This document shows positions 9,144 through 16,752 of a stretch of DNA of 35,438 nt, in pieces. The stretch comes from an uncultured Clostridia bacterium. Its GTDB lineage: Bacteria; Bacillota; Clostridia; Oscillospirales; Oscillospiraceae. The stretch covers positions 1 through 35,438 of the forward strand of contig CAMNAO010000014.1 of the NCBI GenBank assembly GCA_946531435.1. Direction: 5' to 3'. The notes under the pieces are model-generated. The model searched no databases. It worked only from the letters and a program-made list of their open reading frames with translations, and had not been told where the DNA came from. Within the stretch, counting starts at the first letter, position 1, and each line of letters starts with the position of its first letter. A program made the translations under genes and the position numbers.

Positions 9144-9728
9144 TTACTCCTCTTCATTGGGCTGATACACAGCCTCATTGATAATATCCAACAGCGCTTT
9201 GGCTGCAGATTCAACAGTGTCATTGACCACTACGTAGTCGTAGCCGTCTTTATAGCGGAGCTCCCCCTCCGCGGCCCTCAGCCGCTTTTGGATGGCCTCC
9301 TCGGTTTCGGTGCCCCGGCTGCGGAGCCGATGCTCCAGCTCCTCCATGCTGGGGGGCGCGATGAAGACGGAAACGCCGCCCTCATAGCGCTGGCTGATCT
9401 GAAGCTTCCCCTGCACATCCACATCGGCCACCACCACATAGCCCTCCCGGACGTGGTCCAGGACCGGCGCTTTGGGGGTGCCGTAGTGGTTTCCGGCATA
9501 TTCGGCGTATTCCAGAAGGGCGCCCTCCCGGATCATTTCCAGAAAACGCTCCTCCGATACAAAATAGTACTCTCTCCCGTCTTCCTCACCGGGGCGGGGC
9601 TTCCGGGTGGTGGCGGAGACGGAGAACCAGACCTTATCCAGGCTGCGGATGGCTGCATTCAGCACAGTGCTCTTTCCTACGCCGGAGGGGCCGGACAGGA
9701 TGATAAAGGCGCCTTTTCTCTCAGGCAT
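9144..9728 (-). CDS. gmk: Guanylate kinase
   Basis: Phosphorylates GMP to GDP with ATP, in cytoplasmic purine nucleotide metabolism. 194 residues with the P-loop GPSGVGKST at 13-21, the GMP-binding [20 protein letters not shown] segment at about 39-60, the [12 protein letters not shown] motif, and the lid [18 protein letters not shown] stretch (seen as [15 protein letters not shown]). The start overlaps the remA end by eight bases. Standard length. Confidence 0.97.
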   Translation of the reverse strand: MPERKGAFIILSGPSGVGKSTVLNAAIRSLDKVWFSVSATTRKPRPGEEDGREYYFVSEERFLEMIREGALLEYAEYAGNHYGTPKAPVLDHVREGYVVVADVDVQGKLQISQRYEGGVSVFIAPPSMEELEHRLRSRGTETEEAIQKRLRAAEGELRYKDGYDYVVVNDTVESAAKALLDIINEAVYQPNEEE

Positions 9729-10011
9729 CCGTATCTCCTCCCTCCCGTTCGGAATCTGTCGGGGCAGCGGAAATGCCTCGTTCGCCGGCGCGCCCCGCGA
9801 TGGTCTCCGGCTGGATGGCGGAGAGAATGATGTGGCCGCTGTCCGTCAGGATCACAGCCCTTGTCCGGCGGCCGTAGGTGGCGTCCACCACCGTTCCCCG
9901 GTCCTTTCCCTCGCTGACCATCCGCTTGATGGGGGCGGAGTCGGGACTTACAATGGCGATGACCCTGGCCTCCGATACCAGGTTGCCGAAGCCGATGTTC
10001 ACAAGTTTCAT
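9721..10011 (-). CDS. remA: RemA-like DNA-binding regulator (DUF370)
   Basis: 96-residue member of the RemA/DUF370 family. In Bacillus subtilis RemA activates extracellular-matrix and osmoprotection operons by wrapping DNA around ring oligomers. The family start [12 protein letters not shown], the [13 protein letters not shown] segment and [29 protein letters not shown] are all intact. The last ~20 residues ([18 protein letters not shown]) are a family-atypical charged tail overlapping gmk. The yicC-remA-gmk order is conserved in Firmicutes, where the gene lies apart from its matrix targets. The function here is by family only. Confidence 0.92.
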   Translation of the reverse strand: MKLVNIGFGNLVSEARVIAIVSPDSAPIKRMVSEGKDRGTVVDATYGRRTRAVILTDSGHIILSAIQPETIAGRAGERGISAAPTDSEREGGDTDA

Positions 10012-10026
10012 GCTTTCGCTGCTTCC

Positions 10027-10905
10027 TTATTCGATGTTCTGGACCTGCTCACGGATCTTTTCGATGGTAGACTTCAGCTCCACCACATAGTGGCTCATCT
10101 CCAGATCGTTGCCCTTGGAGCCGATGGTATTCGCCTCCCGGTTCATCTCCTGCACCAGGAAGTCCAGCTTCCTTCCCACAGGCTCTTCTGCATCCATGAG
10201 GGAACGGACCTGGTCGATATGGCTCCTCAGCCGCACCGTTTCCTCGTCCACGGCGATTTTATCCGCGAAGATGGCAGCCTCGGTAAGGATGCGCTGAGGA
10301 TCCACCTCCGTGGAGGCCAGGACCTCGTTCATCTTCTGGGTAAGCTTTTCCCGATACTCCTTCAGGGTAATGGGAGAGCGCTCCTCCACCTTGGCAACCA
10401 GATCCTCCAGCACATCCAGCCGGGAGAGGATATCGGCCCTGAGCTTGTCCCCCTCCTTCTCCCGCATGGCAGTATAGCCGCTGAGCGCCTCCTCCAGGAT
10501 GGAGAGGATATCGGCAAAGAGCTGATCCCGATCCTCCTCCGCCTTCTCCGCCACCAGGATATCCGGCAGCCGCGCAAGGAAGGTGGAGCTGACGTCATTG
10601 GGGATCCCAAAGCTCTGGGAGAGGGTGTCCAAGGCCTCCACATAGGCTTTGGCCAGGGGCTCGTTCAGGCGGATCACCGTATCCTGGGCCTTGGACAGGT
10701 CCAGATTGATATAGACGTCCACCTTGCCGCGGGAGACCACCCTGCCCACCGCGGACTTGATCGAATCCTCCGCCGCGGTATAGACCCGGGGAAGGCGAAC
10801 AGAAACATCCAGATAACGATTGTTGACGGAGCGCAGCTCCACGGAAATCTCGGTCCGGCCGGAGAGGCCCTTGGCCCCGCCGTAACCTGTCATACTCTTG
10901 ATCAT
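10027..10905 (-). CDS. yicC: YicC/YloC family endoribonuclease-like protein
   Basis: 292 residues, standard for the family. The N-terminal YicC domain begins MIKSMTGYGG with VELRSVNNRYLDVSVRLPR, and the C-terminal DUF1732 domain ends with EMNREANTIGSKGNDLEMSHYVVELKSTIEKIREQVQNIE. E. coli YicC takes part in small-RNA decay and family members have been described as RNases; the role here is inferred. The start is the ATG at 10905-10903 with GGAGG at proper spacing; the longer frame runs into cdaR and lacks support. It lies 28 bases after cdaR. Confidence 0.93.
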   Translation of the reverse strand: MIKSMTGYGGAKGLSGRTEISVELRSVNNRYLDVSVRLPRVYTAAEDSIKSAVGRVVSRGKVDVYINLDLSKAQDTVIRLNEPLAKAYVEALDTLSQSFGIPNDVSSTFLARLPDILVAEKAEEDRDQLFADILSILEEALSGYTAMREKEGDKLRADILSRLDVLEDLVAKVEERSPITLKEYREKLTQKMNEVLASTEVDPQRILTEAAIFADKIAVDEETVRLRSHIDQVRSLMDAEEPVGRKLDFLVQEMNREANTIGSKGNDLEMSHYVVELKSTIEKIREQVQNIE

Positions 10906-10933
10906 AGCTTCCTCCAGATACAGGCGCCGCCCG

Positions 10934-12244
10934 TCAGGGCTGCTGCTCCTGCTCCTCAGTGTCTTCCTCCTCCACAGCGAAGGGTTCATTGGAGACCTCA
11001 ATGGTCACCTGATAATTGCCGATGGGGTCCATGTCGGCGTAGCCGTCAACCGAGACACGGGCGCCCACGGAGAAGATGCCGGTGGTATTGCCGAGCTCAC
11101 TCAGGTCCGCCACGATGCGCACATTGTTCTCCTCCACGGCGCTCACCGAAGCGGCGCTGCCCCGGAGCGTCACGTCCAGAGAACGGCTGACGATGCGGTA
11201 GTAGAGGCCCTGGGTCTCATTGCGGTAGGTGATGTTGCTGCTGGAGACGCTGAGCCGTGCGATATAGGCGTCCTTGATCTCCACCGTCAGCGCAGCGGTG
11301 CTGACGCCGGTCAGGTTCCGCACCCCGTTGGGGATCCGGATGGCCAGGGTGTCACTGGTACTTTGGCCGAAGCTGCCAAGATCCACCGTTCCCAGGTTGA
11401 TGACGTTGATATCCCGCAGGATATCCGCATCCCCGGAGAGGGTGATGGTATCCGGCTCCAGCCGATAGACGAGATTATTGGAGTTCGCAAAATTGCTGGC
11501 GGTGAAATTCACATCCAGGCGGACTTCCTTCACCATGACCACGGGAATGGTAACCGTAACCGACTCCAGACTGCAGTTGAGCTCCTCCGTATCCATGGCC
11601 GTCCCCTCGGCATCCAGAAGCGTAACACCAACCTCCTGAATCACGGTAGAGGAGAAGTCATAGGCAGTGAACCTGGCCTGTGCCTTCTCCACCTGGGAAA
11701 CCAGGGAATCCGGGCCGGATACCGTCATGGTATCCGAGGAGAGCACCACCGGCTCCGCCGAGAAACCGTCCGCCGGGCCGCCGTCATAGATCGCTTCGAT
11801 CCGGATCTCTTTGGTGGTCAGCTTTTCCACGGTGACGGTAACATAGTCAGCCGAGGCGTAGGACACGGAAACCGCATCCTCCGATATACCGGAGGGATAC
11901 TGGATCTGATAGTTAAGCTGGTATGCGCCGGTGCTGGTGGAATAGGAAAGAATATCCGAAAGGTCCACCACAGCGGTGATGTTGGTTCGATTCAGCTTCA
12001 TGACGGTATTACGCTTGCCGCTGAACCTTAAATTGAGGCTGCTGAGGGACCGGCGCGTAACAACGAGATCGTTCTGGGTCAATTCCTCGGCGCCCGTAAA
12101 CTGGATGGGGACATTGTTCACCCGCACTTCCTCATCGTTATTGGCGCCGTAGCCCACATAAGCCCAGAGGACGATGGAGGCGATCACCGAAAAGATGACA
12201 TAGAAGAGCCGGGTATTCAGAATGGAGGAAATACGCTCTCTCAT
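10934..12244 (-). CDS. cdaR: YbbR-domain regulator of diadenylate cyclase (CdaR)
   Basis: 436-residue CdaR-like protein that controls the membrane cyclase CdaA in related bacteria. One N-terminal membrane helix lies at about 12-32 (FYVIFSVIASIVLWAYVGY), followed by an extracytoplasmic part with about four tandem YbbR repeats. Each repeat shows a VPIQFTG-like or IEAIYDGG-like strand and a VTVTV/LTVEI-type ending. A very acidic C-terminal tail (EEEDTEEQEQQP) is notable. The start overlaps the cdaA stop as ATGA, so the pair is translationally coupled. Confidence 0.93.
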   Translation of the reverse strand: MRERISSILNTRLFYVIFSVIASIVLWAYVGYGANNDEEVRVNNVPIQFTGAEELTQNDLVVTRRSLSSLNLRFSGKRNTVMKLNRTNITAVVDLSDILSYSTSTGAYQLNYQIQYPSGISEDAVSVSYASADYVTVTVEKLTTKEIRIEAIYDGGPADGFSAEPVVLSSDTMTVSGPDSLVSQVEKAQARFTAYDFSSTVIQEVGVTLLDAEGTAMDTEELNCSLESVTVTIPVVMVKEVRLDVNFTASNFANSNNLVYRLEPDTITLSGDADILRDINVINLGTVDLGSFGQSTSDTLAIRIPNGVRNLTGVSTAALTVEIKDAYIARLSVSSSNITYRNETQGLYYRIVSRSLDVTLRGSAASVSAVEENNVRIVADLSELGNTTGIFSVGARVSVDGYADMDPIGNYQVTIEVSNEPFAVEEEDTEEQEQQP

Positions 12245-13110
12245 ACCTTCCCCTCCCCGCCGGTCTTATTCTTGCGCAGAAGCTTCGTGCCGTTTTTGGA
12301 GGATTTCTCCGTATCGGGAATGAGCTCCTTACGCAGCAGGTTCTCCAGCATGTCCCTGGAGAGATTGCGCTTCAAAACTCCCGCCGTGGCAAGGGAAATG
12401 GCGCCGGTCTCCTCCGAAACAATGACCGTCACGGAGTCCCCCACCTCGCTGATGCCCACGCCGGCCCTGTGGCGGGTGCCCAAATCGCGGCTGAGATGGG
12501 TGTTGGCGGAGAGAGGCAGCACACAGCCCGCGCACTCCACCAGGGCGCCGCGGATGATGACCGCGCCGTCATGCAGGGGGGCCTTGGGATAGAAAAGATT
12601 TCTGAGAAGCTGAGAGGAGACCTCGGCGCGGATGATGGTGCCGGTGGCAAAGAAATTCTCCAGCGAGATCTCCCGCTCAAACACGATGAGAGCGCCGATC
12701 TTGTCCCGGGACATCTCCTCACAGGCCATCACCGTCTGGGCAATGACACTGTCCATCTTCTCCGTATTGACGCGGTTGACGCCGAAGAGATGGCGAAATT
12801 CGCCGTTGCCGAAGCTCTCCAAAAAGCTGCGCAGCTCCGGCTGGAACAGTACGATGAGGGCGATGAGGCCCATCTCAAAGGTCCTGCCGATGAGATAGTT
12901 GATCACATTCAGATGGAAAAACTCAGAGACCCACATGACGAGAAGCAGGAAAAAGATCCCCTTCGTCACATTTTTGGCGTTGGTCCGCCGCACAAACATG
13001 AGCACACGATAAATAAGGAAAGCAACGATGGCGATATCCAGGATATCTGCCACCCGGAGATTCTGAACATAATTACCGAGTACCGGCAGGATATTACGAA
13101 GCCATTGCAA
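12241..13110 (-). CDS. cdaA: Diadenylate cyclase CdaA (c-di-AMP synthase)
   Basis: Membrane enzyme that condenses two ATP into c-di-AMP, which controls potassium and osmolyte balance. Three N-terminal membrane helices are followed by the DAC domain with both catalytic motifs, LHDGA and GTRHRAG (DGA and RHR), plus EETGAISLA. The longest frame begins at ATG 13140, but the upstream promoter places the transcript start near 13144, leaving no leader. I prefer TTG 13110-13108, which has AAAGGAG nine bases upstream, giving 289 residues. It is the first gene of the long housekeeping run and overlaps cdaR by four bases. Confidence 0.93.
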   Translation of the reverse strand: MQWLRNILPVLGNYVQNLRVADILDIAIVAFLIYRVLMFVRRTNAKNVTKGIFFLLLVMWVSEFFHLNVINYLIGRTFEMGLIALIVLFQPELRSFLESFGNGEFRHLFGVNRVNTEKMDSVIAQTVMACEEMSRDKIGALIVFEREISLENFFATGTIIRAEVSSQLLRNLFYPKAPLHDGAVIIRGALVECAGCVLPLSANTHLSRDLGTRHRAGVGISEVGDSVTVIVSEETGAISLATAGVLKRNLSRDMLENLLRKELIPDTEKSSKNGTKLLRKNKTGGEGKV

Positions 13111-13150
13111 AAGCCGCCACTCCTTTCGGGCCGATCCCATAGCTCATTTT

Positions 13151-13179
13151 ATTATATACTAGGCCGTTCGGATTGGCAA
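13151..13179 (-). promoter_or_regulatory. Sigma-70/A promoter of cdaA operon
   Basis: On the minus strand, TTGCCA (13179-13174), 17-base spacer and TATAAT (13156-13151). The predicted transcript start is near 13144, only a few bases before the longest possible cdaA start, which favours the downstream TTG start. Confidence 0.85.
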
Positions 13180-13207
13180 GCCGCAACAAAAAAAATTCAC
13201 CTTTTTC

Positions 13208-14344
13208 TCAGAGCCCCGCCTGCGCAGGCTTTTGAAGCTCTCTCAGCGTTCTCAGGAAAAGGCTCAGCTCTCCCGGGGTGCTGAAAGCGGAGACGGAGAG
13301 CCGCAAAGTCCCCTCCTCCAGGGTACCGTGGGTGCGGTGTGCCAGGGGCGCGCAGTGGAGGCCCGCCCGCAGCGCAAACCCCCGCTCCGCCAGCTTCTCT
13401 CCCAGCTCCGTCGGGGAACAGGCACTGGATACGAAAGACAGCACGCCGCTCTCCGGCGACAGCCCCTCCGGCCAGTGCACCGTGATCCCGGGAATCCGGC
13501 GAAGGCCCCGGATGGTCTCGGCAATGAGGGCGGTCTCATGGGCCCGGATGTGGTCCTCTCCCCGCTCCCGAACAAAGCGCAGCCCCTCCAGAAGGCCGGC
13601 CGCGCCGGGCAGGTTCTGGGTCCCGGCTTCCAGCCGGTCCGGCAAAAAGTCCGGCATCCAGGGGGAAACGGAGTTGCTTCCGGTGCCGCCGGCCATGAGG
13701 GGGCGAGTGAGATCCCGCACCAGCAGCAGGCCCGTCCCCTGAGGACCATAAAGTCCCTTATGGCCGGGCATGGCGAGATAGGCGGCATCCAGGGCCTCCA
13801 TATCCAGCTTTTCCGCTCCCGCCGACTGAGAGGCGTCCACCAGCAGGGGCACTCCATACCGGCAGCAGAGCGCCGCCAGGTCCTCCAGCGGCTGACGGCA
13901 GCCAAACACGTTGGATACATGGTTGACCACCGCGCCGTCGACTCCCCGGCGCAGGTGATCCTCAAAGGCATTCAGAAGGCAGTCCCGATCAAAGGGGGCG
14001 GCCTCCGCCACGATGATCTCCGCGCCATGAAGCTTCAGCGGCCGGATCACTGCGTTGTGCTCATAGGGCGTAACCACGATGCGTTTGCCTCGGGCTGTCA
14101 TATCGTGGATGGCGATGTTGATGCCGTGGGTGGCGTTCATTGTCAGAACCACATGCTCCGGGTCCGGACAGCCGAACAGCTCCGCCGCGGTCTCCCTTAG
14201 CTCAAACAGAATTTCATCCGCCATCCGGGCGGCTCCGTGTCCTCCCCTGCCCGCGTTCCCCGCCCGATGCATCGCATCCTCCACCGCCCGTATGACCCGG
14301 GCCGGTTTTTTCATGGTGGTGGCCGCGTTGTCCAGATAGATCAC
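13208..14344 (-). CDS. Cysteine desulfurase-like class V aminotransferase (EF2568-type)
   Basis: PLP enzyme of 378 residues resembling NifS/SufS desulfurases, which take sulfur (or selenium) from cysteine. Visible are MIYLDNAATT, the cofactor-contact NATHGIN, H-for-PLP region NHVSNVFG, VDASQSAG, the Schiff-base lysine K196 in GHKGLYGPQG, and a candidate active-site C331 in AGLHCAPLAH. These fit the family described as am_tr_V_EF2568. It overlaps the preceding DUF3343 gene by four bases, a recurrent pairing that suggests sulfur or selenium delivery. The partner enzyme served here is unknown. No SelD or molybdenum hydroxylase gene is in view. Confidence 0.88.
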   Translation of the reverse strand: MIYLDNAATTMKKPARVIRAVEDAMHRAGNAGRGGHGAARMADEILFELRETAAELFGCPDPEHVVLTMNATHGINIAIHDMTARGKRIVVTPYEHNAVIRPLKLHGAEIIVAEAAPFDRDCLLNAFEDHLRRGVDGAVVNHVSNVFGCRQPLEDLAALCCRYGVPLLVDASQSAGAEKLDMEALDAAYLAMPGHKGLYGPQGTGLLLVRDLTRPLMAGGTGSNSVSPWMPDFLPDRLEAGTQNLPGAAGLLEGLRFVRERGEDHIRAHETALIAETIRGLRRIPGITVHWPEGLSPESGVLSFVSSACSPTELGEKLAERGFALRAGLHCAPLAHRTHGTLEEGTLRLSVSAFSTPGELSLFLRTLRELQKPAQAGL

Positions 14345-14592
14345 GCTCCCACCTCCTCATAGCCTTCCACAGTCCTGCGCAGCAGCTTCTTCGGCCTCAA
14401 TCCGCAGGCATCGAGGGCAGAAAGGGACTTTTTCAAAAACCGCTCCTCCACACGGATGCTGTATCCGCAGCTCTCCGACGCCACACCCACCGGCGTTCGC
14501 ACCAGCTCGGAGCGGAGGCCCGCCCCCTGCAGACAGCGCTGCACCCGCTTGGCATAGGTGATGGAACGGCAAACGAGCAAAATCGTATTCAC
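14341..14592 (-). CDS. DUF3343 putative Se/S carrier-like protein
   Basis: 83-residue protein starting MNTILLVCRSITYAKRVQRCL with a second cysteine motif, SCGYSIRV, and ending EGYEEVGA. Both features match the DUF3343 family, annotated as putative selenium/sulfur carriers. The start is GTG 14592-14590, with TTGGAGA six bases upstream; a longer ATG frame would add an Arg-rich leader with no ribosome site. The stop overlaps the class V aminotransferase start (ATGA). A persulfide or selenide relay between C8/C43-region cysteines and the enzyme is inferred, not shown. Confidence 0.82.
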   Translation of the reverse strand: MNTILLVCRSITYAKRVQRCLQGAGLRSELVRTPVGVASESCGYSIRVEERFLKKSLSALDACGLRPKKLLRRTVEGYEEVGA

Positions 14593-14711
14593 AGGATTTC
14601 TCCAATCCGCCGCAAATTTCCGTCGGCGGGGTCCCGCTTCCGCGGCGAAAAGCACCCCGGACATCCGACACCCCATTCTATTCGGGGAAAAGAAGTACTG
14701 TCCGAAGCAGC

Positions 14712-14748
14712 ATGGAAAAGAAAGAGCGGAGCCCTGCAGGGCCCCGCT
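14712..14748 (-). terminator. Rho-independent terminator after ispF
   Basis: A 10-pair stem (14725-14734 against 14739-14748, one G-U pair, TGCA loop) is followed on the minus strand by CTTTCTTTT. It lies 33 bases after the ispF stop. Confidence 0.8.
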
Positions 14749-14780
14749 GTGTAAGGTTTTTTATGATTGGATTTTCCCCT

Positions 14781-15254
14781 TCAGATTTCTTGCATCAGCA
14801 CCACCGCGTGGGCTGCCACGCCCTCGGAAGAGCCGGTGAAACCCAGCTTCTCCTCCGTGGTGGCCTTGACGCTGATCCGATCTGTCGGAACATGCGCCGC
14901 AAGGGCGATGGCACGGCGCATATCCTCAATATAAGGCGCCAGCCTGGGGCGCTGAAGGATGATGGTCACATCGGCGTTGGAAATCTCGTAGCCCCGCTCC
15001 CGCAGGAGATCCGCCGCCCTTTTCAACAGAATCTTGCTGTCGATATCAAGATAGGCGTCATCGCTGTCCGGAAAAAGCTTGCCGATGTCACCCATGGCAC
15101 AGGCCCCCAGCATGGCGTCGATCAGCGCGTGAAGGGGAGCGTCCCCGTCTGAGTGGCCCAGGGTTCCCAGCTCGCCGGGGATCTCCACGCCCCCCAGCAT
15201 CAGCTTCCGCCCGGGGACCAGGCGATGTACGTCATATCCGTGTCCGATCCTCAT
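14781..15254 (-). CDS. ispF: 2-C-methyl-D-erythritol 2,4-cyclodiphosphate synthase
   Basis: 157-residue MEP-pathway enzyme that cyclises CDP-methylerythritol 2-phosphate, leading to isoprenoids. The metal ligands are in GHGYDVHRL (D8, H10) and H42 in LGHSDGDAPLHALIDA. FPDSDDAYLDIDS and the C-terminal KATTEEKLGFTGSSEGVAAHAVVL are typical. The start overlaps ispD by four bases (ATGA). A terminator follows, making it the last gene of carD-ispD-ispF. Confidence 0.97.
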   Translation of the reverse strand: MRIGHGYDVHRLVPGRKLMLGGVEIPGELGTLGHSDGDAPLHALIDAMLGACAMGDIGKLFPDSDDAYLDIDSKILLKRAADLLRERGYEISNADVTIILQRPRLAPYIEDMRRAIALAAHVPTDRISVKATTEEKLGFTGSSEGVAAHAVVLMQEI

Positions 15255-16024
15255 GGTTCTTTCTTCCGCTCCTCTAAAATCTGCTTTGCCCGGAGGATAT
15301 CCTCCGGTCTTGTCAGCTTGATGTTGTATGTCCGCCCCTCCGTAACCGAGACACCGGCGCCCATGGCCTCCATAACCATGCTGTCGTCGGTAATCTCCTC
15401 ATCTCCCTTCAGCCTTTCCACCGCGGCGCGGTAGAGATCCGCGTCAAAGGCCTGGGGCGTCTGGGCGGCAAACAGGGTACTGCGTCTCGGGGTGGAGACG
15501 ATCTTTCCCCCTTCCACCACCTTGATGGTATCCGTCACGGGCAGCACCGGCACCGCTCCCGCGCTGTCCTTGGCTTTTTCGATAACCTCGGAAATAAAGG
15601 CCGCGTCCGCAAAGGGGCGGGCGGCGTCATGAATGGCGATGAGCTCCGCCTCTTTGGAAACCTGGCTGAGGCCGCACCTGACGCTCTCCATCCTGGTCTC
15701 TCCGCCCTTGACCACGGCCTTCAGCTTTTGGGAACCCAGCATACTGCAGATGGCAGTCACTTTTGGCAAAAGCTCGGCGGAGGTAACCACAATGATCTCA
15801 CTGACCTTCTCCGAAGCCTCCAGTGCCTGGAGGGCATAGACCAGCACCGGCTTTCCCTCCAGCTCCAAAAGCAGCTTATCCTGCCCCATACGCCGGGAGG
15901 CGCCCGCCGCTACCAAGATCGCAGAGCAGAAGGCTTTGCGCTTTTTCTTCGCCGCCATCTGAAAGCCCCGGGCGGAGAGCGCCAGGAGCTTACCCGTCAG
16001 ATTCTTTTTTGCCACGAACATCAT
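15251..16024 (-). CDS. ispD: 2-C-methyl-D-erythritol 4-phosphate cytidylyltransferase
   Basis: Transfers CMP from CTP to methylerythritol 4-phosphate, two steps before ispF's reaction. Visible motifs are ILVAAGASRRMGQDK (CTP loop), VKGGETRMESVRCGL, IHDAARPF and TPQAFDADLYRAAV. The 257 residues carry about 30 extra basic residues in front of the catalytic core (AKKNLTGKLL..KKKRKAF). The ATG at 16024 overlaps the carD stop; a second in-frame ATG follows at once, and MAAKKKRK further on is a weaker alternative. Unlike the usual ispD-ispF-only pair, it is coupled to a CarD regulator. Confidence 0.95.
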   Translation of the reverse strand: MMFVAKKNLTGKLLALSARGFQMAAKKKRKAFCSAILVAAGASRRMGQDKLLLELEGKPVLVYALQALEASEKVSEIIVVTSAELLPKVTAICSMLGSQKLKAVVKGGETRMESVRCGLSQVSKEAELIAIHDAARPFADAAFISEVIEKAKDSAGAVPVLPVTDTIKVVEGGKIVSTPRRSTLFAAQTPQAFDADLYRAAVERLKGDEEITDDSMVMEAMGAGVSVTEGRTYNIKLTRPEDILRAKQILEERKKEP

Positions 16025-16515
16025 CCTCCGTCAGAACCGCCCAGGATCGCGCGGTCCAGTTTTCCTTCCAGCACTGCCCCCGATTCCCCAAGAGCGAGAA
16101 CCATCTCCGACAGAAAGATCTGCCTTGCCGTCATAAGCATGCGGCGCTCACCGGTGGAGAGTGCGCGTCCCCTGCCCCGCAGCATCAGGCACTTGATGAC
16201 ACGGGCCACCTCCAGGAGCCGTCCGGAGCGGAGCTTCTCCATGTTTTCACGGTAGCGCTGGTTCCAGTTGAGGGAGGACTCCGCTTCCAGACCGGGAAGC
16301 GCGTCCATCACCCTCAATGCGTCCTCTCTGGAGGAGACAGGCCGCATCCCCACATTATCCGCAGCGTCTACCGGCGTCATCACAACGATATCCCCCACCG
16401 GGATCTGAATCACATAGTAGTCCCGATCGACTCCGTCCACGCGGCGGGTGACGATCTCACGAATCACGCCGGCGCCGTGCAAGGGATGGACAACCTCCCC
16501 CCCAACGGTATACAT
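16021..16515 (-). CDS. CarD/CdnL-family RNA polymerase-binding regulator
   Basis: Global transcription factor family that binds the RNA polymerase beta subunit and stabilises open complexes. The N-terminal Tudor-like domain reads YTVGGEVVHPLHGAGVIREIV...YYVIQIPVGDIVVMTPVDAADNVGMRPV. The helical C-terminal part contains NWNQRYRENMEKLRSG and ERRMLMTARQIFLSEMVLALG, both typical. I set the start at ATG 16515 (GGAGG four bases before), giving 164 residues; the longer frame from 16548 lacks a ribosome site. It opens the operon carD-ispD-ispF and overlaps ispD by four bases. Confidence 0.93.
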   Translation of the reverse strand: MYTVGGEVVHPLHGAGVIREIVTRRVDGVDRDYYVIQIPVGDIVVMTPVDAADNVGMRPVSSREDALRVMDALPGLEAESSLNWNQRYRENMEKLRSGRLLEVARVIKCLMLRGRGRALSTGERRMLMTARQIFLSEMVLALGESGAVLEGKLDRAILGGSDGG

Positions 16516-16639
16516 ACATCCTCCATTTCCCTGAAAAGCAGCATCCAATCATCCGGTTCAACTCATCAACTCACGCAAAGGGGGCGCCGCGGAGGCATAA
16601 CAAGCATACACCTCTATGGCATGGATAACTATTAAGCAT

Positions 16640-16668
16640 ATTATACATTATTTCATTCGCAAAGGCAA
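16640..16668 (-). promoter_or_regulatory. Promoter of carD-ispD-ispF
   Basis: Minus strand TTGCCT (16668-16663), 17-base spacer, TATAAT (16645-16640). It leaves a leader of roughly 120 bases before the chosen carD start, in which I see no clear regulatory structure. Confidence 0.82.
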
Positions 16669-16686
16669 GTTCATTTGTGAAAAGTA

Positions 16687-16736
16687 CGCAAAAGAAGATA
16701 AAGAACTACGCGGGCCCTGCAGTCCGCGTAGTTCTT
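16687..16736 (-). terminator. Rho-independent terminator after the TPR gene
   Basis: A perfect 13-pair stem (16701-16713 against 16724-16736) is followed on the minus strand by a T-rich tract, TATCTTCTTTT. It starts 17 bases after the stop of the zinc-ribbon/TPR gene. Confidence 0.88.
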
Positions 16737-16752
16737 GCATAATAAACCGCAA

